A stretch of 64,000 bases of DNA from Diaporthe sp. PMI_573 (GCA_021399435.1 JAJTUP010000008.1:1673434-1737433); one strand, 5' to 3'. Shown: positions 53,602 to 64,000, numbered from the stretch's first letter. The notes: generated by a model from the sequence alone, not told the origin. Made by a program: numbers and translations.

Positions 53602-56600
53602 GCTGATGGTTTGCGCGGAGCCTTGATCAGATGCCAAGTGCCAACCAGGCTGGTCAGGCGAGAAACGGCGAGGGAGGTGTGGTTCGAGGACTGGATGCGA
53701 GGATCCGGATGCCGGATCAGGGGCGGAAGCTTGTGGTCGGTCGCACAGCTCGAGGCTGGGCTGGCGATGCGAAGCGGCGAAGGGCGCCCGGCACAAGATG
53801 GACAGAGCTAGGGCGGCGGAGGTGGTGAATGGGGGAACGCGCACGTGAAAAGATGTGCTGTGCGGTCGGCAATCACTATAAAGTGGTGGTTATGTCAAGA
53901 TTTCTAGTCGAGCTCGTGTAGGGTCGTCAACGAGTCTCGGAGGGGCCCTTCATGGGTGTTGCCGGCGGCTTCACGGCTGAGCTTCCAAAGCTCCGGGTGC
54001 TCGCCGCGACCACCCAGATCCGGATCTGGAGACTGGTGAATGAGGCAGGCGCTAGGTGCCGACAAGGTGACTTGACGGCAGCTTTCGAGCCGAGGAGTCG
54101 AAGGGACGGGTGCGGGTTGGCCTGCCGTTGGATGGAAGTGTGGTCGGAGTTGTGGTCGAGGAAGCGAGTGGTTCGTTCAAAAGACGGCGACTGTTCAGAG
54201 CTCAAGGCTCAGAGGCTCGAGGCTCGTCCAAGGCCCAGGCTCCAGGGAGCTTTCGTCACACGCACGCAGCGGATGGATGCACGCAAACTTGGGCTGGCCC
54301 GAGCGGAAGTCGGGGGGGGGTCGCGGGTAGGGTGGGCACTGCGCACTCGATAAACGGGGTCCCTTTCCTCAGGCCGCCAAGGGCGGAGGTCCAACACAGC
54401 TCCTGGGAGCTCGAGCTTTCCCGGGCGACTGCGACCGACTGCGACCTGCTGCACGTAAGGACGAGGATTGTGGGGTAGCTCCTGAGCTCCAGTCGATTTA
54501 GGTGGACCCTTGGATCTGGACACCCTGGCCCTGGCCCTGGTGATCTACCACAGTACCTAGGTGGTGTACCTGCCCACTCAGCACTTGAGCCTCTTCCGTC
54601 GAGTCAAAATGGGGGCATGGGTCCTTGAGACGTCTGGAGGAGGGGCACTCTGTTAGTTGTGTTCAGCGGCCTGGCGAGCAACCCGCAAATGTGCGTATGT
54701 AGGTATGTATGTGTGCATGTGTCTTGGTAGTCTGGCTGGCTGGCTGCACAAAAGCTCGCATCTGCAGGCGCAAAGTGACGGACAGATGGACAGGCAGACA
54801 AGACAGACGAGACAGGCAGACAGGGAGGAACACAAGACACACACAGGACATGGGAGATTCAGGACACTCAGGACTCAGGTTGGACAAAATGCTGACCTGC
54901 GTGTGGGGTAACTCGCTGCGAGGAGCGTCCTTCGAGTGCGAGAGATGACAGCGCCCTGTGATGTGATTGATCCAATGTCGAAATGCAAGGTCGGACCAAC
55001 AACAGCTGCTGGTTGGTGTTCGCGACGACGGCAGGGCGGCACCATCTGCGCTCAAGCTCGAGTCTGTCAACGGTGTTTGGTCAGTCCAGTTGCTCGCAGG
55101 CCGCATGCAGGTTGGCGAAGTTGTTTGGGCCGGGGAGAGGCATTATACATGGATGGTCTCAAGAGGTGGGTTCGGCCTCGAGTGCCCAAGGCGGGCAGGG
55201 GACGAGTCAGGAAAAAAGCAATGACAGACGTCTGTAAGTCTCGGTAGTCCCATGTGGGAAAACGTGTCCAGGTGACACTTGATATTCCTCGTATCGTGGC
55301 CGTGGCCGTGGCGTGGCCGTCTTGTTCAAGGCACGAAGTCGCTTGTCTGCAGATGCACCTGCCCGCCCATTCAAAAGGCCAAGTCAAGACTGCAGAAACT
55401 CATCAGTGGGCCCAGTCGCCCTTTTACATTCATTTACACAGCATCCGCGCACAACGGCCCAGCTATCTCCTCTGCGCTCTGCATGCCTAAAGCGTGTCCG
55501 GCGAGAGAGGCACCCACCGCTTGACGTATGCAGCGACGGGTACTCGCCTGGCCCCGTGTCACCCGGCCCCCAGCTGACCAACGCCAATCGACGTTTCGGG
55601 GAATTTTCTGGAAGCTCGGCCGAAGCAGAGACATTTTGCATCGCACTGGATGCCGGGCTTCCTTGATTGGGTGGTCCAGCAGGCGTACACATGGCCGCGC
55701 ATGACAGGCACGACACCGCACTGACGAGTCGGTCTCTGCCTGTTACACCGGAGACCATGAGACGCCCATCACGCAACTCCCGAGGTCGCTCGAGCACGAG
55801 TGCCCCGGGGTCGGTTCAGGCGTGCAGCCGGCCCCGACACTGCCGGGCCGTCTCAAGAAAACTGACCTGTTCGCTGCAGCCTGGTCTCCAGCATTACGTG
55901 CAGCAGATTCCGTGGTACTGTGTAGGTGATTTAAGCAGCCCATCACCCGCATCACCCGCGCTGCTGTTGTGGCACATGTTCCCAACAGGACGGGCTGGCC
56001 GTGGGGAGCGGGCCGGCATCAGACCTGGGCACCGATGGCATACGCACTGGACTATGCAACAATCTCAACCTCAGGATTACAGGTGACGCGGGCGATTTGC
56101 TACTGTCTTGCCTATCCCGGAATACACCTGAGCTTCTTGGTCTGCACCCAGACCTCGCCGCCCGCGGCCTGCGCCGCTCGCTCTCCGCAACAGGCATGTC
56201 GCATTGGTGGTGTTAGGAACTCGGCAAGGTGCTCGGTCTACCTCGCCAGTATGGTTGCACAGCATGCAGTCCAGGATGCTCTAGTCTATGTCGTCGACGC
56301 TCGTCCTGCCTTTGAGCAGGGTGTCGTTCTGGTCGCCTTGCCGCTTTGCATCCACCACTCGGATCGCCATTTGCGTTTTGCCACAGGGGGCGGGTGATCC
56401 TACGAATTAACGATACAGGTGAGCGAGTGGACTACGATCAAGGAGAGCCTAAAGGCCACAGAATTGTCATCCTTCTAAATGCCGTGCGAGGAGCCCAGAA
56501 GTGTCTGCGGCACTTGCTAGCTGAGCATGTTGCTGCTCGTGTCAAATCTGTAGTGTGAGAAGGCCATTACTATCGTAGAGCATTGAATCGCCAATGAAAG

Positions 56601-57564
56601 GCTTCGTTTGGGATGGAATTTTTGTAAGCGAATCGTTTACTTGGTCTAATCATTGGCTGTTGTTGTGAGAGGTTTCGGCTCAACCTTTCGCTCGTCGCTA
56701 CCACTGACTGGAATGAATGCCTTCCCCATCAGAAGAAGAAAAATGTCAGCAGAGGTAAGAAGCAGGAACAGGGAAATTGAGAATCGTAATGAGTTCATAC
56801 TGGGGGAAAAGCAAGAAACGGCTGTAATGCAAGTGATGCAATGCTTTGTTGTTCTCAGACGTCACGAGAATAACCCGGGAGCCACAGAGTGGCCGTGGTG
56901 AGTCCCTGGATTTCCCGGGCCCCAGCAACTCCCCGCGAGACGCACCCAACCCCAATACCCCGTGCCGATGAACATCCCACTTCTCGCACCATCTCACAGT
57001 AATGCCCATCGAAGGGCAGGCCCCGCCCCTTACAGACAATGGCAGATCTAGATCAAATCAGGAATGCGGAGATGGTCAGCCTCCCCCGTCCTACCCCGGG
57101 CAACGCCTTGATGGTATCCGTCTGATCTGGGTTCGAATCTGCGTGCGTGGGTTTGCTTGCAGGCGGGAAATGATGTCGCACAGCTGGCCTTGGCGACGCC
57201 TCGGGCTGCGCAGCGGGTGGCTCCACCCTCGCCAGGGCTCATGCCACCCAACATATGAGAAGCCATAGCCCATCATGCCATTCGGGCCCGGCGAGACACT
57301 TCGTGACACGCCCCAACCAGCCAGCCAGTCCGGCACGGGGGCTGGCTGTCGCGCGTAGACGGGCTCAGGGCCCATGTGAACACATGAAATAACGGGGCGC
57401 ATCTTCAGATATTTAAGTGGTTTCCGCTCGAGGTGGTGCTCTCGAGTCGTAGAAAGCAGACCATCATCACCCACCTCTTTTTCAAAAGAACACCATCAAC
57501 GCAAGACAGACCCCACGGCACTTGACCGCTGCCAAAAAAAAAATCTTATAAAAAAGAGCCCATC
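53602..57564. other. 4-kb intergenic region with simple-sequence tracts
   Basis: The blm10 promoter lies at its left end. Contains a (ccctgg) triplet-like run near 54528, tgtatgtgtg-rich sequence near 54690-54720, and an agacaggcagaca minisatellite-like tract at about 54778-54828. I find no gene, although many 60-140-codon frames occur on both strands because the sequence is GC-rich. No tRNA found. Confidence 0.5.
54778..54828. repeat. degenerate gaca(g/a)-rich minisatellite-like tract
   Basis: Imperfect repeats of gacagacaagacag-type units (gacggacagatggacaggca and similar). The tract is non-coding and strand-asymmetric (purine plus C). Confidence 0.6.
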
Positions 57565-57913
57565 ATGACTACCAACTCCTGCGGCTCGGCCCTCCCAAAG
57601 TTCGACTATCCATCGATCCAGCCAGCCGTCACCAGGGCATCCAGATTAAAGGCACTGCCTTTGTCAGCAAGAATCGTCTCTGTTGCTGCTGTTGCAGGAA
57701 TTGGTGAGTGCCAGTTTCCTTAGTCATCGCAATGCCACCGATACTTGGTCACTAACATGTGAAACAGCCTTCTACGCCAGGCCTCTGATTCAGCAGCAGC
57801 GCGAGCTGCACGCTACAAGACAGCCAGCGGAGTCGACCCTGCGCCCGACCCCGGTGGCGAGCGCGTACGTTCCTTGGGATTATACCGGCCCGGGCAGGAC
57901 CCTGAATAAGTGA
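57565..57913 (+). CDS. small protein with one hydrophobic segment
   Basis: Two exons, 57565-57703 and 57768-57913, 94 residues. The intron is textbook (gtgagt donor, ctaac branch at about 57751, acag acceptor) and the leader has a pyrimidine/A-rich stretch before the ATG (catcATGact). The N-terminal 30 residues are polar, followed by a short hydrophobic segment (about 32-50, LSARIVSVAAVAGIGAFYA) and a hydrophilic tail ending VPWDYTGPGRTLNK. I do not recognise the family. The good splice signals and the conserved-looking tail make it likely to be a real small membrane-associated protein. Confidence 0.6.
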
Positions 57914-59302
57914 GGCATCGCGGGCGGTATTTGGTACATTGAATAATTGGGAGGCCCCGGTAGGCATAGCGCCATGTTTTGCTGCGCACTTGTGGGCCTG
58001 ATGTTTGGTGTTCTGGCGTTTTGGTCTCTGGGTATCTGAGCTGGGAAGGGGCATTTTTACTCAGGCTGGTCGACTTCTGCTAGTGGGCTGCATGGAACTG
58101 GCGTTTCGGCCCAGAGGCTCTGGAATGATCATCGGGCTCACTTGTAGAGAGATCAATATCATCTGAAAATTATCCTGGCAAGATATTCTTTCCAACAATT
58201 GCAATACGGCGACGACGTCGATTGCTCATTGATTCGTACCCTCTCTGTCACTGAGGCTTGACACTCAATCCACAATGTGGTTTCGTTGTCTCTGGGGCAT
58301 CTTTTCGCCTGGAGAATTTTCCAAATGTGCGGACAATTTGTTCCATGTACAATAGCGGCATCTTTCATTGTTGCCCGTACTGTTGAACAAGATCTCTCAT
58401 ATTTCCAAGCATTCTTATTAATTTGGTTAGATCCAGCACCATTCTCCAGCGTTTGAGCGGTTTGGTGGGTACTGACTGTTCTCTCAATGTCTGGTTGTCT
58501 TTAAACAGTGCAGAAACGTGGGTGTTGAACCGCCTGACTACGTGTCAGTGACTTGGAAGGCGTGAAGTGGTCTCAAACTATACCCGACTCACAATTTGTA
58601 CAGGTCAAGCCTTCCACGGTAGTCTTCCTCGGGCGCTGATATCTGTACGAAAGAGTGGTAGGCTGTCAAGTATTCCTCACCGAACCTATTGCAAACGGGC
58701 ATCCACTGTCCAAATTCGTCTTATCATTGTCAGCACTGTATTAATGCGGATTATCGAAGAGGCATGAACAAACATTCACTGTGGGCATAAAAACGCCCAG
58801 AAGCTCACTCCATGACGCTCAACGGAGATTACTCTACAACCCGTGGGCAGCTCTAAAGTGCCAGTGTTAGTGTTTGCCGCCTTGGGGGCTATGTCAATTG
58901 TTTTATCAGTGTGGTTCTCACCAGCAATCACGTTGGTGTCGAGGGCGGCAGTCCCTATTCCAAAGTCCAATTCGTCATTGCTTTCATAATTCATGGTTTA
59001 CAGTTTTGAGAGTCTTGTTGGCACCGCACTGTTCCAAGGAATTGGGTTAATAGCTGGAATTTGGTTGTCGATCTGCGTTATCATTGAGGCTGGTGAGGTT
59101 GCAGCGTGCTGCGGGAGCACCGCTCTAGCCCGCTCTTACCGCGGGGCCGCTCTGTTAGGCCAGTGAAAACGGGACTGGGGTGGTCGTAGGCGAGGGCGCC
59201 GGGCAGAAGACCTGGGGGCCCATTTTTGGTATTTGTGTTGCAGGAAACATCAGTGTGATGAATCTTGGACTGCATACACTATTATAGAAGTTTTGGCTAT
59301 TT
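57914..59302. other. intergenic region between convergent genes
   Basis: No supported gene. Frames up to 100 codons on both strands lack conserved features. Confidence 0.5.
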
Positions 59303-59803
59303 TTAATCGTGGCCTGCCATGGTGACTGGCATGATTTGGTCCTCCAGGCCTTTGACAATGACCAATTTCACCCCAGCGGCCTCAAGCCTGTCCCTCCCTG
59401 AGTTCCCAACGATAAAAGTGTCCGGCTCTTGGATGCCAACATAGACCGTCTGGATCGCGCCCTTGAGCTCGATGATGCGATCAACACAGCACTTGTTACC
59501 ACTGAGCCTGCTGTTGCAGGGCTCCATGGTCGTGTAAAGGACCGTGTTCCTGGGGAGAACCTCCCCGATTCGGGCCTCGGGGATGCCATGGCGTTCGGAG
59601 ATCTTGATGAAGCAGCAATGCTCGGCATGTGTGTTGCCAGGGTCGCCCGGCCGGTCTCCCGGGAGCTCTTGTGAGTAGCCCGTGGAGAGAATCTCGCCCG
59701 TGTCAGGGTTGACAAGGCAGGCTCCGACGCAAAATTTGGTTGGTGCCGGAGGTGAAAGCGCCGCCTTCTCAAGGGCATGTAGCATGAAGCGGCCGTGCGC
59801 CAT
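59303..59803 (-). CDS. cytidine/deoxycytidylate-type deaminase (RibD-like, DRAP deaminase)
   Basis: Single exon, 166 residues. The zinc-dependent deaminase signature is complete: HAEHCCFIK supplies the Zn-binding His and catalytic Glu, and MEPCNSRLSGNKCC supplies the two Cys ligands in PCxxRxxxxxxC form. The beta sheet around them (CVGACLVNPDTGEILSTGYS, TVYVGIQEPDTFI) and the downstream GRDRLEAAGVKLVIVKGLED resemble the deaminase half of riboflavin-pathway enzymes (RibD / fungal Rib2 type) more than free-cytidine deaminases. A stand-alone DRAP deaminase in riboflavin biosynthesis is one reading; other pyrimidine or nucleoside deamination is possible. No targeting signal. Confidence 0.85.
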   Translation of the reverse strand: MAHGRFMLHALEKAALSPPAPTKFCVGACLVNPDTGEILSTGYSQELPGDRPGDPGNTHAEHCCFIKISERHGIPEARIGEVLPRNTVLYTTMEPCNSRLSGNKCCVDRIIELKGAIQTVYVGIQEPDTFIVGNSGRDRLEAAGVKLVIVKGLEDQIMPVTMAGHD

Positions 59804-60425
59804 ATTCGGATGACGAGAGGAAAATCTGCTGGGGTTGACGATGCTTGGTTTTAGAAAATTTGGCTGGGTGATCTATCTGCCCGCTTATTCTCGGGCTGTT
59901 CATTCAGTGTTTCGTTTTAGTTGAAGATTTGACCAGAGCTCATATGTCGCGGTTATGTCGTGGTGCACCAGGTGTTGTTGGTGCCATGGGGTGTATTTTT
60001 GGCAGAGGCTCCTTCGCCAGCCTACCGACCGGGTGTGGGCCTTTTTTGTCGGCCTGTCGGCGCCTTCTTCAGCTGCGCTGATGCAGGCAGGCTGAAGGCC
60101 ATTGCTTCGACGGGTAGGGACTGCAAATGGTGAACCTTAGAACCTGGATCATTCATCAGTTCTCTTGTATCATTTTTCCAAACGCAAGATCATGACCATT
60201 TGATGATTGAAAAGATGACGCGATAAACATGGTGAGCAGATTGCCCCCTCTTCCAGGCCCCAAAAGCGCCAATGGCCAATGATAACCACATAAAGCTTAC
60301 ATAAACTGCTTGACGACAAGTCACTCAGAGCACTCCGGCGTGGCAAGGACACCAAACTCGACGAGGACGCGACGATAATTCGTCCTGTTCAGCCAAGTAG
60401 CACGTTTGCATCCGAAAGCTCCCGC
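59804..60425. other. intergenic region upstream of the deaminase
   Basis: Deaminase promoter side and the start of the NLR relic. No gene or repeat recognised. Confidence 0.5.
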
Positions 60426-61503
60426 TTGAGCAGGGCGACAACTGTAGTGGACGATGGCACCGACGACATCAAGGGATACTTGGGACTGAATTTGCTCTAC
60501 TGTCCTTCCGATCCTCGAGTCGATTTCGTCTTTGTCCATGGGCTCGGCGGTGGATCTCGTAAGACATGGAGCAAAACATCATCCATCGGCCATTACTGGC
60601 CACAACAATAGCTGTCAAGCGATCCAGCATTCCAATACGTCAGGATCCATAGTTACGGTTATAATTCTGACTGGGCCAAAGGTAAAGATATTTGTCTGAA
60701 CCTGCATCGTTTCGGTAAATCCCTCCTTGGCGAGCTGGCTACTACACCACACCTGGGCAATGCGAGCACTCCCATTGTCCTGATTGGTCACAGTATGGGT
60801 GGCTTGGTGATCAAGAAAATGTATCTATTATCAGGCCAGGATGATTCTATGTCGTCGTTCGCAAGACGGCTTCACAGTATATACTTCCTTGCCACACCAC
60901 ACCGGGGCTCTGACTCGGCCAAGCTTCTCAAGAACATCCTGCAAATGGCCAGCTCCAACCGGGCCTATATAGATGACCTGGATAGGAACTCAGGGGCGAT
61001 TTAAACCCTCAACGATGAATTTCGCAACTTTTCCGGCGAGGTCAAACTGTGGTCTTTCTACGAGACTCAGAAGTTCAACATCGGCATGACAAGCCGCCTG
61101 GTCGTTGATCCAGACTCAGCCATTCTTGGCTACAAGGCAGAAATGCAAATACCGATGAATGCAGACCATCGCTCGATCTGCAAATTCGAATCACCCACAG
61201 ATCCAAACTACGTTATTATCCGCAACTCTCTGGCTAGCACAGTGGATGACATCCTGAAAGACCAGGCAGTGCTGAAGCCAAATACACTGGAGAAGATCGT
61301 TGGGCTGAAGAAGTTTCTCGGTGTCTTTGACATACGGGGATGATCTCGTGACCGTACAAGACGCGCGGGTGCGCGGAACGTGCGAGTGGTTTGCCGCAAA
61401 GCAGTCTTATGGGGACTGGATAGGTTCCAAATCGAGCCAAGAAAATTTGCTGTGGATCAGTGGCAAACCAGCGGTTGGTGTTGGTACGGCCCTGATGCCT
61501 TAG
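60426..61503 (+). pseudogene. broken NLR-like gene: alpha/beta-hydrolase domain plus start of NACHT
   Basis: The frame reads like the N-terminal lipase-like (PGAP1/DUF676-type) domain often fused to NACHT NTPases in fungal NLR-type proteins. It has FVFVHGLGGGSRKTW, then GYNSDWAKGKDICLNLHRFG, the nucleophile elbow LIGHSMGGLVIKK, and FLATPHRGSDSAKLLKN. It then has MNADHRSICKFESPTDPNY and the linker VQDARVRGTCEWFAAKQSYG into LLWISGKPA, where the Walker A of NACHT should follow. Defects: TAG at 60609-60611 where the conserved text has Trp, TAA at 61002-61004 where Gln is expected, a +1 frameshift near 61335, and a degraded P-loop (VGVGTALMP in place of GKS). Both stops are explained by C-to-T/G-to-A change. 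The rest of the NACHT and any repeat domain are gone. Such genes act in heterokaryon incompatibility or immune-like responses. Confidence 0.85.
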
Positions 61504-61872
61504 GTCAGGGGGTCTTTGCACGTGCAAATAGGGGCGAGCAAAAGGAACCACCGTACGTGTCTGGGTACGGGTTCGAATTCTTGCTACAGAAAGAAGAAAG
61601 GAAGTCATCGCCATCGTGGGCGCCGAAGCACTTGGTGTAGTGGCCAGCCCTCTGCTGACTAAGCCAGACCGGCCCTTCTGATTGGCCACAGCCGGGCCGG
61701 GCGTGCGGTCCCTTCAACGGTCACCAAATCCACACTGGCAGTCTTTTAATCGTTTAAAAAGAAGCATGCCCAAAAGAACGCCGTAACCGGCTAAAAAAGC
61801 CCACCAAGCCCCAAACACCCAAATGATCGTTGGGCCCTTCCGGCGTGCCCTAACGATCCTGTAGGCGCCCTC
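61504..61872. other. probable 3' flank/LTR region of the copia relic
   Basis: Lies between the broken NACHT and the end of the copia pol frame. It is not AT-enriched and contains an inverted repeat at 61825-61858. Position and lack of coding sequence suggest the element's 3' UTR and LTR, but I cannot find a second LTR copy to prove it. Confidence 0.4.
61825..61858. repeat. inverted repeat (hairpin) beside the copia pol end
   Basis: gatcgttgggc at 61825 pairs with gcccTaacgatc ending 61858, 11 base pairs with one bulged T, around a 10-11 nt loop. It lies directly downstream of the pol stop on the minus strand. Confidence 0.75.
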
Positions 61873-62500
61873 CTATTGGCTGTCCCGGCTGGCCAAGTAA
61901 GGGCGGTCCACAAACCCTTCGATATGCACCGCCAGCTTGTTTGTTGATATAAAGCGTTCCAGCGCCTTGTTTGGTGATGACTTTGTTAGGGTGTCTGCCG
62001 GGTTGTCGTTGCCGTGGATCCACCGGATCTTGTTAATCTCCCTCCTCTCGTACAACTAGTGGAGGGTGAGAATATCTACTATTAGCCTCTTCTCTTTAGT
62101 AGTCCCTAGCTTGACTAGGTACTTGTATAGTAAGTATAAGTTAGTATAGATGACAAGGGGTACCTGGGGAAGCTCTAGTTAGTCGGTAATAAGGTAAAGC
62201 ATGGTAGATACTATGGTGGTGCTATTAAAACTACTAGCCATGCTATATATCTCTGATGCTAGCATGTTCTGGGTTACCCTTTTATACTTTGTCAAGGACT
62301 AGTATAAGATGTTACCATGTATCCTCTGCTAGGTCCCCTTGTTGTTTAGCTTCTTAGTAGCTAATATGAGTATAAAGCTGATTTATAAGCTTAGATCCTG
62401 GTTATTAGTAAACGACCTGTTGATAAAGATGATTACCTTAGTGATAGTTAGGTTAAGGGGTATGTATTAGAGCTTATAAGTAAGGTTATTGATTTACTAC
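61873..62500 (-). mobile_element. RIP-mutated copia (Ty1-like) retrotransposon, 3' end of pol (RT tail and RNase H)
   Basis: Minus-strand reading gives the end of a Ty1/copia polyprotein: VTQNMLASEIYSMASSFNST near 62280, LVKLGTTKEKRLIVDILTL near 62100 and, unbroken, YERREINKIRWIHGNDNPAD to NKALERFISTNKLAVHIEGF in 62055-61873. The NPADTLTKS motif is the usual RNase H/pol end of fungal copia elements. Every stop I can place in 62056-62450 (for example before LELPQVPL and before LYERREI) sits at an expected Gln codon, CAA/CAG to TAA/TAG. The last 180 bases have no stop, so the damage is uneven. Confidence 0.85.
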
Positions 62501-62599
62501 CTAAGTTATTTATTTAGCTTAGTATAGTCTTTATCTATGGGTAATTAGGCTTGAGTAGTAATAGAGAGGTTAAATATAGCTTCTAGTTAGTAGATAGAG

Positions 62600-62690
62600 G
62601 CTATATATTATAACGGCCGGGCGGAAGCCACGGGGAAGCCCCGGTGTGGCCCCAGCGAAGGCCCTTTTAAAAAGGAATCCGAAGCCCCTA
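62600..62690. other. GC-rich island inside AT-rich relics
   Basis: The segment from cggccgggcggaagccacgg to about cgaaggccc is GC-rich while both sides are AT-rich and full of stop codons. It separates the minus-strand pol relic from the plus-strand gag relic, so it may be an insertion junction, LTR end or another unmutated fragment. Identity unknown. Confidence 0.5.
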
Positions 62691-62879
62691 CATCTTAAAC
62701 TTAAGAGGGGCAAGAATCAGTCTTACACTATACCTATACCTAATATATATACTAGCCTTCCTAGTTCACTAGACCATCATACCTAGTATAGAGCTTATTA
62801 TAATTCTAATTCTTCTTACTATACTATCTATAATGCTACTAAAGACCAGTAAAAGAAGGGAAAGATCCTAAGGAAGTCA

Positions 62880-64000
62880 TGATGATACTAAGGGTAGCTT
62901 GGGAATACTTCAGCTTAATAATACCCTAGCACGAGAATGGGAACGTAATTAACTACTTTAGTAGAGAATCGATACTCTAGAAGCAGCTCAAATAACTATT
63001 AAAGTTAAGTTAAAAGACCTAAAGCTAGCTAATATTACTTTACTACCTATAGCCTACACCCTTTAGTAATACAACAGCTAGATAATGGATATAAAAAGGG
63101 CCTATATCTTATAACCATAAACCCTCTATAATAACAAGATAAAAGTAATATATGTGTTAGACTATGTTAAAAAGGAGTATCGAAACTACTAGAATACTTA
63201 TATAAAATCCTTAAAAAGAGGAGACGAGTCTATATTTAACTATTATAAGTAGGACGAGTTTAAGACTTTTAGCTCTAATTTTAAGAAGGATCCCTAAGGT
63301 ATATTAGGTATTATTTAAAACTTAATTAATATTACTTATTAATAAGAAAACTAAGATCTATAGACCTTTTACTAGTATCTTAAAACATTAGAATTAGAAC
63401 AAGAAATAAGAAGTAATAGTTTAAGGGTTGAATTCTTTCTCTTAAGGTTATTAGGATAGATATTACTAGAGATTTAAATAAAATATATCCTAAGTATGCT
63501 AGAGACTAGAGATAAGATAGTTAAAGTTGCCTAAACAATTTAAGTTAATACCCTAGAGAGGGTTAGAAAGAGAAAATATAAGGAAGTAGGCCTAAAACAA
63601 GGGGGAACTAGCAGAACCCTTAATAAAAGAAGACAAGAAGGAAACTTCTTAGAAAGTATTAGAGGAGGAAACTTTTTAGGAAGTATTACGAATTTAAGGG
63701 AAAGAACTCTAAATAACCCCTAGCTATAAGGCCAAAACAAAGGCTAAGAATTCTAAAGCAGGGGTTCTTACACCCTGCCAAATTAGAATACTTAGGGAAG
63801 TATCTCTAAAGCAACCCTAAAGCTAAATCCTCTAGATAAAATAGATAAGATAACTATATACTATAGGTATAGAAGTATCTACTATTATACTCTAAACTAC
63901 CTAGTACTAGTAAAAACTATAGTATTGGTAAATTAAATATAAGGCTATGGTAACTATTAGTCTAGAGGCTATTAAGGTTAGAACTAAGGGAGAAGGAGTT
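62880..64000 (+). mobile_element. RIP-mutated gag-like relic of a copia-type retroelement
   Basis: Plus-strand reading from about 63157 gives a sustained protein text interrupted only by TAA and TAG, such as NYYK*DEFKTFSSNFKKDP, LKTLELEQEIRSNSLRVEFF, LSMLETRDKIVKVA and NTLERVRKRKYKEVGLKQGG (asterisks mark stops). The Lys/Glu-rich make-up and the YLKTLELEQE region resemble gag of Ty1/copia elements. No TGA interrupts this frame. Near 63855-63905 an ITIYYRYRSIYYYTLNY stretch has tyrosines spaced as the cysteines of a CCHC zinc knuckle would be, as G-to-A change of TGY codons would produce. It points opposite to the pol relic, so it is a second or rearranged element. It continues beyond the window. 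Confidence 0.7.

Noticed and set aside
57110..57160. ggttcgaatc T-loop-like sequence suggesting a tRNA
   Set aside because: No matching acceptor, D-arm or anticodon stem can be drawn around it.
1..64000. CRISPR arrays, bacterial operons, Shine-Dalgarno sites
   Set aside because: The window is eukaryotic fungal DNA; no regularly spaced direct repeats were seen.

Overview
The window looks like nuclear DNA of a filamentous ascomycete (Pezizomycotina, most likely a Sordariomycete; inferred). Genes are monocistronic on both strands and mostly carry short GT-AG introns with CTAAC-like branch points. The families are typical of moulds: a P450, a PTH11-like rhodopsin-domain protein, a secreted Cu-only superoxide dismutase, TAP-like peptidase, SAT/MFS-type transporters and NLR-type relics. 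The right end is a transposon graveyard with the C-to-T signature expected of repeat-induced point mutation (RIP).

Layout. 1.7-3.5 kb: cytochrome P450 (+). 4.8-6.0 kb: nitrilase-superfamily hydrolase (-). 6.7-7.7 kb: Hsp90 co-chaperone AHA1 (-), with a 19-nt terminal exon. 8.9-9.8 kb: a five- or six-exon hotdog thioesterase (-). 10.3-11.8 kb: TFIIH subunit Tfb2 (+). 12.6-14.0 kb: an uncharacterised membrane-segment protein (-). 14.5-15.6 kb: NRDE/TANGO2 protein (-). 15.6-20.1 kb: gene desert. 20.1-21.4 kb: rhodopsin-domain membrane protein (+). 21.4-25.6 kb: second desert with a faint ankyrin relic. 25.6-26.3 kb: Cu-only SOD (+). 27.4-29.1 kb: sugar transporter lacking its middle (+). 29.6-30.4 kb: P-loop sulfotransferase-like protein (+). 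31.2-33.8 kb (+) and 33.9-35.4 kb (-): a convergent pair, an SF1 helicase with a RecB-like nuclease tail and an HNH protein with SUMO-interaction-like motifs. 36.4-38.5 kb: secreted TAP-like serine peptidase (+). 39.1-39.7 kb: broken GMC oxidoreductase tail (-). 41.8-43.1 kb: D-amino-acid-oxidase-like protein (-). 45.5-46.6 kb: short-chain dehydrogenase (-). 47.5-53.6 kb: proteasome activator Blm10 (-), with one apparent +1 frameshift. 57.6-57.9 kb: small membrane protein (+). 59.3-59.8 kb: deaminase (-). 60.4-61.5 kb: broken hydrolase-NACHT (NLR-like) gene (+). 61.7-64.0 kb: RIP-mutated copia-type retroelement pieces in two orientations.

The conserved housekeeping genes (AHA1, Tfb2, Blm10) are interspersed with accessory genes and relics. 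No secondary-metabolite cluster or operon-like grouping is evident. The best candidate for something undescribed is the helicase-nuclease/HNH pair at 31.2-35.4 kb. All functions rest on motif reading by eye; no search was run.
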